A program made the translations under genes and the position numbers. The notes under the pieces were generated by a model, which did no database searches, had not been told where the DNA came from, and was given only the letters and a program-made list of their open reading frames with translations. From NCBI GenBank assembly GCA_900100895.1, contig FMTX01000006.1:1-64000 (forward strand): 64,000 nucleotides of DNA. Reading direction: 5' to 3'. Below, one piece after another: positions 1 through 8,563 of this stretch; position 1 is the first letter of the stretch; each line of letters begins with the position of its first letter. This stretch comes from Lachnospiraceae bacterium YSD2013. Its GTDB lineage: Bacteria > Bacillota > Clostridia > Lachnospirales > Lachnospiraceae.

Positions 1-58
1 TCCCTCAGGGGAGAGTTTCTTTGACCCAATAATGTTTTGGAGGGAGGGGCTGAATACC

Positions 59-2032
59 TTGCTGAAGCGAATGATTACTCGATTTAAAGATAAATGCGGA
101 GCTGTCACGGTCGAAGCGCTGGTTTCATTTGTGGGATTTTTGTTCGTCATTATTACGATTCTTAATGTGGCGAATTATTGTCGTGCGCAAATGGTTATTT
201 CCAATGCCGTCGACGCTGCGGCAAGGGAGATGGCTCAGTACTCATACTTCTATGAAATGTCCGGCATGAAGAAGTTTAACGATTATGTGAACGATAATGC
301 CGGCGTCGGTGCTGCCAATCTTAATGATGTAATTGACGGCACAAGTTCGGTTTATACCACATTATCGAAGGCTCTTTCGGATACTTCCGATTCCGGAAAT
401 CTTCTGGCCGATAAGATTGATAATCAGACTCTAAATTTTCAGGACATTCAGTCTGCCGTTTTAAATCTCGATACAAATGCTACAAATATTCTAAGCTCTA
501 TTAATACGCTGGAGACGACTTTTAACTCTGTTGAACGCAACCCGCTCTTGTATGCTAAGAGCCTTGCGGCTGTTGCGACGGAGCAGGGCTTAGATATCAC
601 CAAGTCGTACGTTATTGCGGCACCACTTGCAAAGCTGTTTACGCAAACAAACATAAATTCGGGTGAGCTGTCCGTTCAGCAATATCTTGAGAATCTGGGC
701 ATAGTGGGCGGCTTGGACGGGCTCAATTTCAACACTTCAACTATGTTTTCTTCCGGCGAACAGGATGACATCCATATTCGCTGCTATTATCGTATTTCGC
801 TTTGCAACTTTGTGGACCGTTCTTTGTTTGACGTACCTATCTGCAAAGAAGCAGTATGCGGTGCATGGCTCGGTGGAGACGATAACCATGTAAAGGTATC
901 ACAGAAGGCAGCCGTGCCGCCTATGCCTGATAGGTCGATGCCGGAGATGGTGGATGTGTCGGGGGATGATGCAGGTGAAGGTTCCGGTGACGTTTCTGAT
1001 GGTGAAGGTGTTCTTGTGGCAGAGGAGCCTGAGAAAGATTCAGAGGAGACGGATGAAGAGTTCTTGTCTTTAATCAGTACGATAAGAGACGAAAACTTAA
1101 GCAAAGAGGAACGTCAAGCGGCATTGGCGCAAATCGCAGAGATATATAATAAAAACGGTGGGGCTGATTTTGATGAAGCGTTAGAAGTATATCGTCTGGC
1201 ACTTGAAACTCATTTAAATTTTGATGAAGCTGCTTTAAAGGACAAAACTGGAAAAGGATGGAAAGTCTTAAAGGTACAAAATAAATTGTCAAAAGAAATA
1301 GACGGTGATTATGTTAAGTTTATTAAATATGTTCACTATTTTGACAATTCAGAAATGAGTGAAGGCGAGAAGTATTCTGTACTTAAAGATATTTATGAGG
1401 GAATGGAACATAAAAATGACATTATGTTCCCGTCTGAGTGGTATTACATTAAAGATATTAACAGCGATGGTTCAATTAGCATTGACTGGGGCGATAATCT
1501 TGGTTTCTACCAAACAAAAGATGAGCGGTTTATTTCATATAACAGTGTAGCAATAAGCAGAGATAATCCGGATTCGTTGTTGCCTAAAAACTGGGACAGA
1601 TACGGAAGAGTTGCAGGAGGATATAATTTTTCAGATATTCCGGAAGGCGATAAATATACTATGAGTGAGAGGGCACTTCCGTATTTGGCTAATGAAGATG
1701 CCTATCATAAGGGGAGTATGAATGATGATTTATATTTTGATTTAATTGATGCAATCAGAGATCCGGATTCTTCCAAAGAGAGTGTAAGCGCGGTCCTGGG
1801 AACCACCATAGACAGTAAAGATTATGAAAAATTGAAAGAAGACTATAATAAATATTTGAAGGATTTAAAAGAGGCAGGTATTAAAATAGATGCTCCATAT
1901 GGGTTAATGGGATATGCGGCGCCGGCTTTTGATTGTGGTGGTGGAGCAAAGCAGTATACTACCCCGATTTCTATTGATTTGATGATAAAGTTAGGAATGG
2001 CTTCGGAAGATCCTAAAGTCGAAGGAGAATAG
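59..2032 (+). CDS. TadE/G-like pilin N-terminus fused to a putative TNT-type NAD+ glycohydrolase toxin domain
   Basis: About 657 aa. The N-terminus has a short basic stretch, then GAVTVEALVSFVGFLFVIIT, a hydrophobic helix typical of TadE/TadG pseudopilins, followed by AVDAAAREMAQ. The middle (about residues 290-350) is a Ser/Gly/Asp/Glu-rich linker. The C-terminus (about residues 500-650) carries DRYG at 513-516, then G.Y, RALPY (R538) and CGGGAKQY (Q632). This order resembles the TNT domain of Mycobacterium CpnT, an NAD+ glycohydrolase. Known for the family: TadE/G proteins are minor pilins of Tad pili, and TNT domains kill by NAD+ depletion. Inferred here: a surface-displayed or exported polymorphic toxin. 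A TTG at 59 is preferred because GGAGGGAGGGG lies about 10 bases upstream; ATG at 32 has no Shine-Dalgarno and ATG at 71 is too far from it. From about base 1040 the sequence is visibly more AT-rich than the first kilobase, as expected for an exchangeable toxin tip. The next gene starts 3 bases after the stop. Confidence 0.6.
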   Translation: MLKRMITRFKDKCGAVTVEALVSFVGFLFVIITILNVANYCRAQMVISNAVDAAAREMAQYSYFYEMSGMKKFNDYVNDNAGVGAANLNDVIDGTSSVYTTLSKALSDTSDSGNLLADKIDNQTLNFQDIQSAVLNLDTNATNILSSINTLETTFNSVERNPLLYAKSLAAVATEQGLDITKSYVIAAPLAKLFTQTNINSGELSVQQYLENLGIVGGLDGLNFNTSTMFSSGEQDDIHIRCYYRISLCNFVDRSLFDVPICKEAVCGAWLGGDDNHVKVSQKAAVPPMPDRSMPEMVDVSGDDAGEGSGDVSDGEGVLVAEEPEKDSEETDEEFLSLISTIRDENLSKEERQAALAQIAEIYNKNGGADFDEALEVYRLALETHLNFDEAALKDKTGKGWKVLKVQNKLSKEIDGDYVKFIKYVHYFDNSEMSEGEKYSVLKDIYEGMEHKNDIMFPSEWYYIKDINSDGSISIDWGDNLGFYQTKDERFISYNSVAISRDNPDSLLPKNWDRYGRVAGGYNFSDIPEGDKYTMSERALPYLANEDAYHKGSMNDDLYFDLIDAIRDPDSSKESVSAVLGTTIDSKDYEKLKEDYNKYLKDLKEAGIKIDAPYGLMGYAAPAFDCGGGAKQYTTPISIDLMIKLGMASEDPKVEGE

Positions 2033-2035
2033 TAA

Positions 2036-2926
2036 ATGAAAGAAAATGATAAAGTTCAACGAGATGAAGGAATCTATGATTATCAAAATTTGAAGCTGCT
2101 TGGAAAAGTAGAAGAGGGAACTGAGTTCGGAAGATGGACATTGGGGTACTATTATTCTGCAGAGATAAAGATGTGGATTCTCATATCTAATTACTGGAAA
2201 ATAGGGCAAAATTGCTCAGATCTTTACAAAGAAGTGGATGCTGAAAAATGTTATTTTGAAGAGAGTTCAAAGCTGCAAATTATAGTAAATCGAGCACTAA
2301 AGAATATTGATTTGTCAAAAAATCCTTCAAATGAAGAGATGAAAAAGGAATACGAAAAGCAGATATCTAAGTATTATGCTGACTTAGATGCTAACGAGAA
2401 AAGAAATAAGGAACGTTTGCGCCTATCCGACCCTGCCGTAGTTGCGCATGACATTTCATCTATGAGAAAAGACGGTTACGTAGACTATATTCAGAAGTTT
2501 TCAAGGAAAACAACACCTCGCGGACATAGAACGGATTCTGTATGCATGACAGAAGACGGTGATGTTATTTTCCAGGGAATGTATGGACATGAGAATTATT
2601 GCTATTTGATTGCAACATCCATAGGGGCAATAGAGAAGAAGTTTTACAATATCATGAACTTAATTCAAATGTATTGCCAGGGTGATTTTGGACATGTTTT
2701 GACCATAGACTTTGCTGAGAGGCGCAAAAGCGACAGAGAGATAATGGGCTATATAGAGCATCAAATTTCACTGGATGACTTATCGGCGGAAGATATTCTT
2801 AACATTTACGCAGAAGACTTAAGAACCAATGCATTTCCGACTCCGGAGGAAAAGGCTGCTATCGCCAAGAGGATTTATAGCTATAATCATAGTATGGACA
2901 TTTCACATGGTGGAATACAGGAGTAA
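2036..2926 (+). CDS. Unrecognised protein, candidate immunity protein of the upstream toxin-like gene
   Basis: 296 aa, soluble, with no signal peptide or membrane helix. I do not recognise a domain. It has a tryptophan/tyrosine-rich N-terminal part (EFGRWTLGYYYS, around residues 31-42), a charged helical stretch at about 100-125, and a C-terminal helical part. It starts 3 bases after the toxin-like gene, with AAGGAG just before that gene's stop as its ribosome binding site, so the two are probably translationally coupled. It shares the AT-rich composition of the toxin tip. A strong terminator follows at once, making a two-gene tail. Position, cytosolic character and composition fit an immunity protein, but this rests on context alone. 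It could also be an accessory protein of the pilus locus. Confidence 0.5.
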   Translation: MKENDKVQRDEGIYDYQNLKLLGKVEEGTEFGRWTLGYYYSAEIKMWILISNYWKIGQNCSDLYKEVDAEKCYFEESSKLQIIVNRALKNIDLSKNPSNEEMKKEYEKQISKYYADLDANEKRNKERLRLSDPAVVAHDISSMRKDGYVDYIQKFSRKTTPRGHRTDSVCMTEDGDVIFQGMYGHENYCYLIATSIGAIEKKFYNIMNLIQMYCQGDFGHVLTIDFAERRKSDREIMGYIEHQISLDDLSAEDILNIYAEDLRTNAFPTPEEKAAIAKRIYSYNHSMDISHGGIQE

Positions 2927-2942
2927 GTGAAAGGTTATATAG

Positions 2943-2981
2943 CTCAGCAAAGCAAAATCTGCTCTGCTGAGTTTTTCTTTT
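2943..2981 (+). terminator. Rho-independent terminator after the toxin/immunity-like pair
   Basis: Perfect 7-bp arms CTCAGCA (2943-2949) and TGCTGAG (2965-2971) are followed directly by a run of T residues (TTTTTCTTTT). Confidence 0.8.
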
Positions 2982-3002
2982 GTGGTATACGAGCACTTAT
3001 TG

Positions 3003-3011
3003 TGATAGAAT
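3003..3011 (+). promoter_or_regulatory. Candidate extended -10 element upstream of udk
   Basis: TGATAGAAT (TG-N-TAGAAT) lies 36 bases before the udk start and just after the preceding terminator. No good -35 box is seen at 17 bases. The same nonamer precedes two other genes in this window (10650 and 21127). Confidence 0.4.
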
Positions 3012-3046
3012 AAACCTTAGAAGATTTTTGAAAGAATGGAAGATTT

Positions 3047-3676
3047 ATGACAGACAAAGTTTTGGTAATCGGTATCGCAGGCGGTACCGGAAGCGGTAAG
3101 ACCACAATTACACGAAAGATTATGGAGAAGTTCGGAGATGACGTGTCGGTTATCAGACATGATAACTATTACAAGGCTCATCACGATATGACTTACGAGG
3201 AGCGCTCCAAGCTCAATTACGACCATCCCGACTCTCTTGATACGTGGATGCTTGCGGACGATATTAAGGCACTCAAGGAAGGTAAGGAAGTTCGCTGTCC
3301 CGTTTACGACTTTACGATTCATGACAGAAGCAACGATACCGAGCTTATCAAGCCTTCAAAGGTGTTGATTGTTGAAGGTATTCTCATCTTTGCGGATAAG
3401 AGACTCAGAGATGAGATGGATATTAAGATTTATGTAGATACTGACGCTGATGTCAGAATCTTAAGACGTATATTAAGAGACGTTAAGAAGCGTGGCAGAA
3501 GCTTAGACAGCGTAGTGGAGCAGTATCTTGACACGGTAAAGCCGATGCACGAGCAGTTCGTGGAACCTTCGAAAAAGAACGCGGACATCATCATTCCGGA
3601 AGGCGGTCACAACACCGTGGCACTCGACATGGTAATGGAGAGAGTCAAAGCACATATTAACAAAAAGGACATTTAA
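3047..3676 (+). CDS. udk: Uridine kinase
   Basis: 209 aa, close to the usual length of the family. It phosphorylates uridine and cytidine to UMP and CMP in pyrimidine salvage, in the cytoplasm. The Walker A loop GIAGGTGSGKTT is at residues 9-20, followed by the substrate-region motif RHDNYYKAH and a DHPDSLD segment. VLIVEGILIF is the Walker B-like strand, and the RILRD..KRGRS segment is a typical lid. It is followed 5 bases later by thymidine kinase, so this is a nucleoside salvage pair. It probably has its own promoter, since a terminator precedes it. Confidence 0.95.
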   Translation: MTDKVLVIGIAGGTGSGKTTITRKIMEKFGDDVSVIRHDNYYKAHHDMTYEERSKLNYDHPDSLDTWMLADDIKALKEGKEVRCPVYDFTIHDRSNDTELIKPSKVLIVEGILIFADKRLRDEMDIKIYVDTDADVRILRRILRDVKKRGRSLDSVVEQYLDTVKPMHEQFVEPSKKNADIIIPEGGHNTVALDMVMERVKAHINKKDI

Positions 3677-3681
3677 GCACT

Positions 3682-4263
3682 ATGGCTAAACTATATTTCA
3701 AATTTGGGGCAATGGGCTCGAGCAAGTCTGCTCAGGCACTTATTACAAAATTCAACTACGAAGAGCTCGGCATGAGCGTGTGGCTTATTAAGCCGAGTAT
3801 TGACGACAGAGACGGTGCGGATGTTATCAAGTCCCGTATCGGACTTTCTGCGAGCGCTCAGGTTATCACACCCGAGCAAAGCATCATAGAAGAGTACAAG
3901 AAAGCCGGCAAGCATGATGTAATCATCTCCGACGAAGCTCAGTTTTTTACTCCCGAGCAGATTGATGATTTGAGAAACCTTGTGGATGATGAGGACATTC
4001 CGGTACTGTGCTTCGGTTTAAGAACGGATTTCCAGACACATTTCTTCCCGGGCTCCAAGCGTCTTATGGAGCTTGCGGATTCCATGACAGAGATTAAGAC
4101 AGTTTGCGCATGCGGTAAGAAAGCAACCGTCAATGCAAGAATTGATGAGAATGGCAACATTGTTTACAGGGGTAACCAAGTAATGCTCGGAGGAAATGAC
4201 AGTTATGTCGCAATGTGTCACAAGTGCTGGAAAGAAGGACGAAAAATCCAACGATCCAAATGA
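3682..4263 (+). CDS. tdk: Thymidine kinase (type II)
   Basis: 193 aa, the usual size of type II thymidine kinases. It converts thymidine to dTMP with ATP. The P-loop reads GAMGSSKS near residue 9, a variant common in Firmicutes TKs. IISDEAQFF is the Walker B/DEAQF motif. FGLRTDF follows, and the C-terminal zinc site is formed by CACGKK and CHKCW. It lies 5 bases after udk. Its last 20 codons overlap the start of the following protease gene in another frame, which suggests translational coupling. Confidence 0.95.
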   Translation: MAKLYFKFGAMGSSKSAQALITKFNYEELGMSVWLIKPSIDDRDGADVIKSRIGLSASAQVITPEQSIIEEYKKAGKHDVIISDEAQFFTPEQIDDLRNLVDDEDIPVLCFGLRTDFQTHFFPGSKRLMELADSMTEIKTVCACGKKATVNARIDENGNIVYRGNQVMLGGNDSYVAMCHKCWKEGRKIQRSK

Positions 4264-5821
4264 TAAGTACAACTCAAAGGTTCGTATAGTCAGACGTGCT
4301 CTTATGTACATTGGCGGTTTCTTCATAATTGTGGCTTTCGTGTTACTCTTTTTTGACGTTAAGCCCAGAAGCGAAGAGGTGACTCATGAGTATGGGGAAT
4401 ATTTAAGTCACAATCCGCTCGACTATATGGATGGCCTGAAGTGGTCGGTTAAGCTGGCCAAGATGGATTTTTCCGCGGTTGATGAGACTAAGGTTGGGGT
4501 ATATCCGGTTAAGGTTAAGCATGGTTTTGAAGACTATGAAATAGCACTGGAGATTAAGGACACGACCCCGCCTAAAGTTACGCTTAAGGGGTTAAAGTAC
4601 GTAGCTGAGCTTAATAAGCCTTCTTTTGCGAAAGATTACGTGGCGACCTGCCTGGATGCAGACTCGGACGTGACCTTTTCTTTTTTGAACGCTGAGGGCG
4701 ATAACACAATTGCCAAAGAAGAAGACGGAAGCGCCGTATTTACCGACATGGGCGTTCATCCCATAACGCTGATGGCAACTGATTCATCAGGCAATTACAG
4801 CTCATTCTATCTTTCAATGATAGTGGACACTCCGCCTGAGATTCACACATATTCGCTTGATACGGAGTACTATGTGGCGCTCGGAGACACAATCGACCTT
4901 AAGAAGGACGTTTATGCGGTCGACTATGTGGACGGTACCACGACCGAGAATATCAAGATTAAAGTTCCCGATTACAGTTCGGAAGAAGGGGACTACACAA
5001 TACATTATTCCGTTACCGACTCTAACGGTTTAACGACTGAGAAGGATGGAGTAATTCATTCCTACAGCGCGCTTAAGATTCAGGATATGTTTAATACCGA
5101 CCGAATTGAGCCTCATTATTTGAATGTCGAAGGTATTATCAATCCATATGACGCGGGCTATACCATTGACGAGGACATAGATGCGGCCATCGAGCGTATT
5201 AAGCACTGCGTGGCGCATATTTACTATCGTAAGGAATATGCAACCTACTGGGGCAGCGGATTTATCGTAAAGATTAATGACGATGACATTATTGTTTGTA
5301 CCAATCAGCACGTGGTCAAGGACGAAGAGGAGGTTCAGGTATGCCTCTACGACGGCACCGAGGTTACGGGGCATGTAGTGGCCACGAGCGTTACGCCGGA
5401 TGTGGCTTTTGTAAGGATTAACAGGGAGGACCTGGAGCCTTCTTTTGTGACGTCGCTTAAGACGATTCACATTAATTTGAATTATTATAAGACTATTTCG
5501 TCCAAGCCCCGTTTCGGGATGGGTATGTACGTTATTAACGCCAACGGTTCCGAGATGTTTAAGAGAACAGGCTACATCGTAAGAAAGACCGGCTACCTTG
5601 CCGAGTACTTTGAGAATTTCGATTATCCTGTTATGGAGGTAAGCGTAAGACTTACGCCGGGAGTTTCGGGCTCGGCTATTATAGATGCTCATGCGAACCT
5701 TCTTTGTATGGCGGCTTTTTACTGGGACCACAACGGAAGCAGGGAGTATTACGGAGTATCCCTTGAGGATATTCTGGACTTCTACGAGGACGTTTTTGGT
5801 GAGCGTCTTGAATATTACTAG
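4205..5821 (+). CDS. Membrane-anchored Ig-like domain protein with C-terminal trypsin-like (HtrA-type) protease
   Basis: About 538 aa. A cytoplasmic charged segment (about 30 aa) is followed by a single transmembrane helix (YIGGFFIIVAFVLLFF). Next come two or three extracellular Ig-like repeats recognisable by TTPPKVTLKG and later VDTPPEIHTYS (DUF5011/bacterial Ig type). From about residue 330 there is a trypsin-like fold: GSGFIVKI, catalytic His in TNQHVV, Asp in TPDVAFVRI, and the nucleophile Ser in TPGVSGSAII. No PDZ domain follows. Inferred role: surface serine protease. The ATG at 4205 is chosen because CGGAGGA lies about 10 bases upstream; the ATG at 4196 is too close to it. The start lies inside the tdk gene, an overlap of about 59 bases. 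Confidence 0.8.
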   Translation: MSQCVTSAGKKDEKSNDPNDKYNSKVRIVRRALMYIGGFFIIVAFVLLFFDVKPRSEEVTHEYGEYLSHNPLDYMDGLKWSVKLAKMDFSAVDETKVGVYPVKVKHGFEDYEIALEIKDTTPPKVTLKGLKYVAELNKPSFAKDYVATCLDADSDVTFSFLNAEGDNTIAKEEDGSAVFTDMGVHPITLMATDSSGNYSSFYLSMIVDTPPEIHTYSLDTEYYVALGDTIDLKKDVYAVDYVDGTTTENIKIKVPDYSSEEGDYTIHYSVTDSNGLTTEKDGVIHSYSALKIQDMFNTDRIEPHYLNVEGIINPYDAGYTIDEDIDAAIERIKHCVAHIYYRKEYATYWGSGFIVKINDDDIIVCTNQHVVKDEEEVQVCLYDGTEVTGHVVATSVTPDVAFVRINREDLEPSFVTSLKTIHINLNYYKTISSKPRFGMGMYVINANGSEMFKRTGYIVRKTGYLAEYFENFDYPVMEVSVRLTPGVSGSAIIDAHANLLCMAAFYWDHNGSREYYGVSLEDILDFYEDVFGERLEYY

Positions 5822-5844
5822 ATTAGACAGAGAGATTTTTAGTA

Positions 5845-6564
5845 TTGGAAACGGCAAAAGAAATAAGACTTAACAAATACATAGCAATGTGCGGCGTATG
5901 CTCACGTCGCGATGCCGACAAGCTCATCGAAGAGGGCAAGGTTACCATTAACGGTAAGCCCGCAGGCATGGGCGATAAGGTGTCTGAAGGTGACAGCGTT
6001 AAGGTGGGAAGCAAGCTTCTTAAACTTGCGGATGAGACTGTAGTGTTAGCATATTACAAGCCCGTTGGTGTAACTTGCACCGAGCGGGATGCTCATGCGG
6101 CAATAACCGTCACCGAGGCCCTTAAGTTCAAAGAACGCGTCACATATGCGGGACGCCTCGACAAGGATTCCGAGGGACTTCTCCTTATGACCAATGACGG
6201 CGACCTCATCCAGAACATGATGAAGGGTGAAAATGCTCATGAGAAAGAATACGTGGTGAAGGTTAACCGACCCGTCTACGCGGAAATGCTTGAGAAGATG
6301 GAGAAAGGTGTATACCTTAAAGGTCTTAAGACCACCACGCGCCCTTGCAAGGTTAAGAAAATATCGCATGATACTTTTTCAATCGTACTGACTCAGGGCT
6401 TAAACCGTCAGATTCGTCGAATGTGTGAAGTATTTAATGCGAAGGTTATCATGCTTAAGAGAATCCGCGTTGTCAATGTAACTCTCGGCGGACTTAAACC
6501 CGGAGAATACAGACAATTGTCCAAGGACGAGATCGACAGTTTGAAAAAAGCTGTTTCCAAATAA
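5845..6564 (+). CDS. rluF: Pseudouridine synthase, RsuA/RluB family, RluF-like
   Basis: 239 aa. An N-terminal S4 RNA-binding domain (LNKYIAMCGVCSRRDADKLI) is followed by the catalytic domain with the family aspartate in AGRLDKDSEGLLL. LTQGLNRQIRRMCE resembles RluF, which makes pseudouridine 2604 in 23S rRNA; assignment against RluB or RsuA is less certain. The start is TTG at 5845, directly at the beginning of the S4 domain, with only a weak AGAGAG ribosome site. It lies 23 bases after the protease gene and 24 bases before ligA, so it is likely part of the same transcript. Confidence 0.88.
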   Translation: METAKEIRLNKYIAMCGVCSRRDADKLIEEGKVTINGKPAGMGDKVSEGDSVKVGSKLLKLADETVVLAYYKPVGVTCTERDAHAAITVTEALKFKERVTYAGRLDKDSEGLLLMTNDGDLIQNMMKGENAHEKEYVVKVNRPVYAEMLEKMEKGVYLKGLKTTTRPCKVKKISHDTFSIVLTQGLNRQIRRMCEVFNAKVIMLKRIRVVNVTLGGLKPGEYRQLSKDEIDSLKKAVSK

Positions 6565-6588
6565 AAAATAAAGGGAATTGACATTAAA

Positions 6589-8544
6589 ATGGCAGACGAC
6601 AGATCAAGAATGACAGAGCTCATTCAGATTTTGAATAAAGCAAGTGAGAGCTATTATGCGAAAGACGAAGAAATAATGTCCAATTTCGAGTACGACGCAT
6701 TATATGACGAACTTGTCACTTTGGAAGAAAAGACCGGCATTGTTTTGGCAGGTTCCCCTACCCAGAAGGTGGGATATGCTGCGGTAGACTTTCTTCCCAA
6801 AGAAACTCACGATAAGCCCATGCTTTCTTTGAGCAAGACCAAGTCCCGCGATGAGCTTGCCGACTGGCTTGCGGACAGAGAAGGCTTATTAAGCTGGAAA
6901 CTTGACGGTCTTACAGTTGTACTTACTTACGAAAACGGTGAGTTGTCCAAGGCTGTTACCCGCGGCAACGGTGAAGTGGGAGAAGTTATTACCCCCAATG
7001 CCAAGACCTTTATAAATGTTCCGCTTAAGATTTCTTTTAAAGAAAAACTGGTTATTCGCGGCGAGGCTGTTATTTCCTATCCTGACTTTGAGAAGGTTAA
7101 TGCCGAGATAGAGGACGAAGAAGATAAGTACAAGAACCCTCGTAATTTATGCTCAGGTTCCGTAAGACAGCTTAACAGCGAGATTACCGCGAAGAGACAC
7201 GTAAGACTTATCGTGTTCTCTCTTGTAAGTGCCGAGGGCAAGACATTCACATACAGAAGCGAGGAGTTTGATTTCCTTACGGGACTCGGATTCGAAGTCG
7301 TAGAACATCATAAGGTTACAGGTGATACTGTTAAGGACAGAATCGCATATTATGCAGAGAAGATTCAGACTTATGAGATTCCTTCAGACGGTCTGGTTCT
7401 TTGCTATGAAGATATAGCTTACGGCAAGAGCCTTGGCATGACGGCCAAGTTCCCTCGTGATGCCATTGCCTTTAAGTGGCAGGATGAGACTGCCCGCACC
7501 GTATTAAGAGAGATTGAATGGAGTCCGTCCAGAACCGGGCTTATTAATCCCGTGGCAATTTTTGATTCCGTTGAGCTTGAGGGTACTAGTGTAAGTCGTG
7601 CAAGCGTACATAATTTGTCTGTCCTCGACGATTTGAAGCTCGGTATAGGCGATGAAATATTGGTATATAAGGCTAATATGATTATTCCTCAGATTGCCGA
7701 GAATATCACCAAGAGCGGCAATCTCGAAATCCCCGCGACTTGCCCTTGCTGCGGAGGTCCCACAAGTGTAAGAGTGGTCAAAGAAGCTAAAAGCTTATAC
7801 TGCGCCAATCCCGACTGCCCCGCCAAGCAGATTAAGAAGTTCTCTCTTTTTGTAAGCAGAGATGCTTTTAACGTGGACGGATTATCGGAAGCAACCCTCG
7901 AAAAGTTCGTGGATGAAGGATTTATTAAGGAATACAGTGATTTATTCGGACTCGACAGATATCATGACACGATTGTCACAATGGAAGGCTTCGGCGAGAA
8001 GTCTTACCAAAATCTTATGGACAGTATAGAGAAAGCAAGAGATATTTCTCTTCCTAATTTTGTGTATTCTCTCGGAATTTTGAATATAGGTCTTGCAAAT
8101 GCGAAAGTTATATGTAAAGCTTTTGGAAATGACCTTGATAAGGTCTTGAATTTAACCAAGGATGAGCTTATGTCGGTTGACGGCATAGGTGAAGTTATAG
8201 CGGATTCGTATGCGGCTTATTTTGCTGATGAAGACAATAAGAAGCGCGTAGACAATCTGCTGAGGTGTGTACGAATGCGTAAGGAGGATGTGGTTACGGA
8301 AGAATCGCTCCTCACAGGCAAGACGGTAGTGGTAACCGGAAGCCTGAACCTTTACGCAAGCAGAAAGGATCTGCAGGAAGAAATCGAAAGACGGGGCGCG
8401 AAACTTTCGGGAAGTGTATCCAAGAACACTTTCGTGCTCGTCAACAACGACGTCAATTCCGCATCCTCCAAGAACAAAACCGCCAAGGAACTTGGTATTC
8501 CCATTATGAGTGAAGAAGATTTTGTGAATACATATTTAAAATAA
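6589..8544 (+). CDS. ligA: NAD+-dependent DNA ligase
   Basis: 651 aa, full length for LigA. It seals nicks in replication and repair using NAD+. Order of parts: N-terminal Ia domain; adenylation domain with nucleophile Lys104 in SWKLDG and the later RGNGEVGE motif; OB fold; four-cysteine zinc finger (CPCC...CANPDC); helix-hairpin-helix repeats (MEGFGEKSYQNL, VDGIGEVIADS); and a C-terminal BRCT domain (LTGKTVVVTGSL). The HhH region appears complete. It is followed 19 bases later by metA. Confidence 0.97.
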   Translation: MADDRSRMTELIQILNKASESYYAKDEEIMSNFEYDALYDELVTLEEKTGIVLAGSPTQKVGYAAVDFLPKETHDKPMLSLSKTKSRDELADWLADREGLLSWKLDGLTVVLTYENGELSKAVTRGNGEVGEVITPNAKTFINVPLKISFKEKLVIRGEAVISYPDFEKVNAEIEDEEDKYKNPRNLCSGSVRQLNSEITAKRHVRLIVFSLVSAEGKTFTYRSEEFDFLTGLGFEVVEHHKVTGDTVKDRIAYYAEKIQTYEIPSDGLVLCYEDIAYGKSLGMTAKFPRDAIAFKWQDETARTVLREIEWSPSRTGLINPVAIFDSVELEGTSVSRASVHNLSVLDDLKLGIGDEILVYKANMIIPQIAENITKSGNLEIPATCPCCGGPTSVRVVKEAKSLYCANPDCPAKQIKKFSLFVSRDAFNVDGLSEATLEKFVDEGFIKEYSDLFGLDRYHDTIVTMEGFGEKSYQNLMDSIEKARDISLPNFVYSLGILNIGLANAKVICKAFGNDLDKVLNLTKDELMSVDGIGEVIADSYAAYFADEDNKKRVDNLLRCVRMRKEDVVTEESLLTGKTVVVTGSLNLYASRKDLQEEIERRGAKLSGSVSKNTFVLVNNDVNSASSKNKTAKELGIPIMSEEDFVNTYLK

Positions 8545-8563
8545 AAGAAAGCGAGTTTTTATC

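Noticed and set aside
1-58. End of an upstream gene at the left edge
   Set aside because: The short segment gives no readable motif, so nothing can be supported.
4196-4204. ATG at 4196 as the protease start
   Set aside because: GGAGGA ends one base before it, too close; ATG 4205 has proper spacing.
5030-5857. 275-aa open frame on the - strand
   Set aside because: Opposite the trypsin-like domain of the surface protease, whose catalytic motifs are intact; the minus frame shows no family features.
8545-8563. SAM riboswitch controlling metA
   Set aside because: The intergenic gap is only 19 bases.
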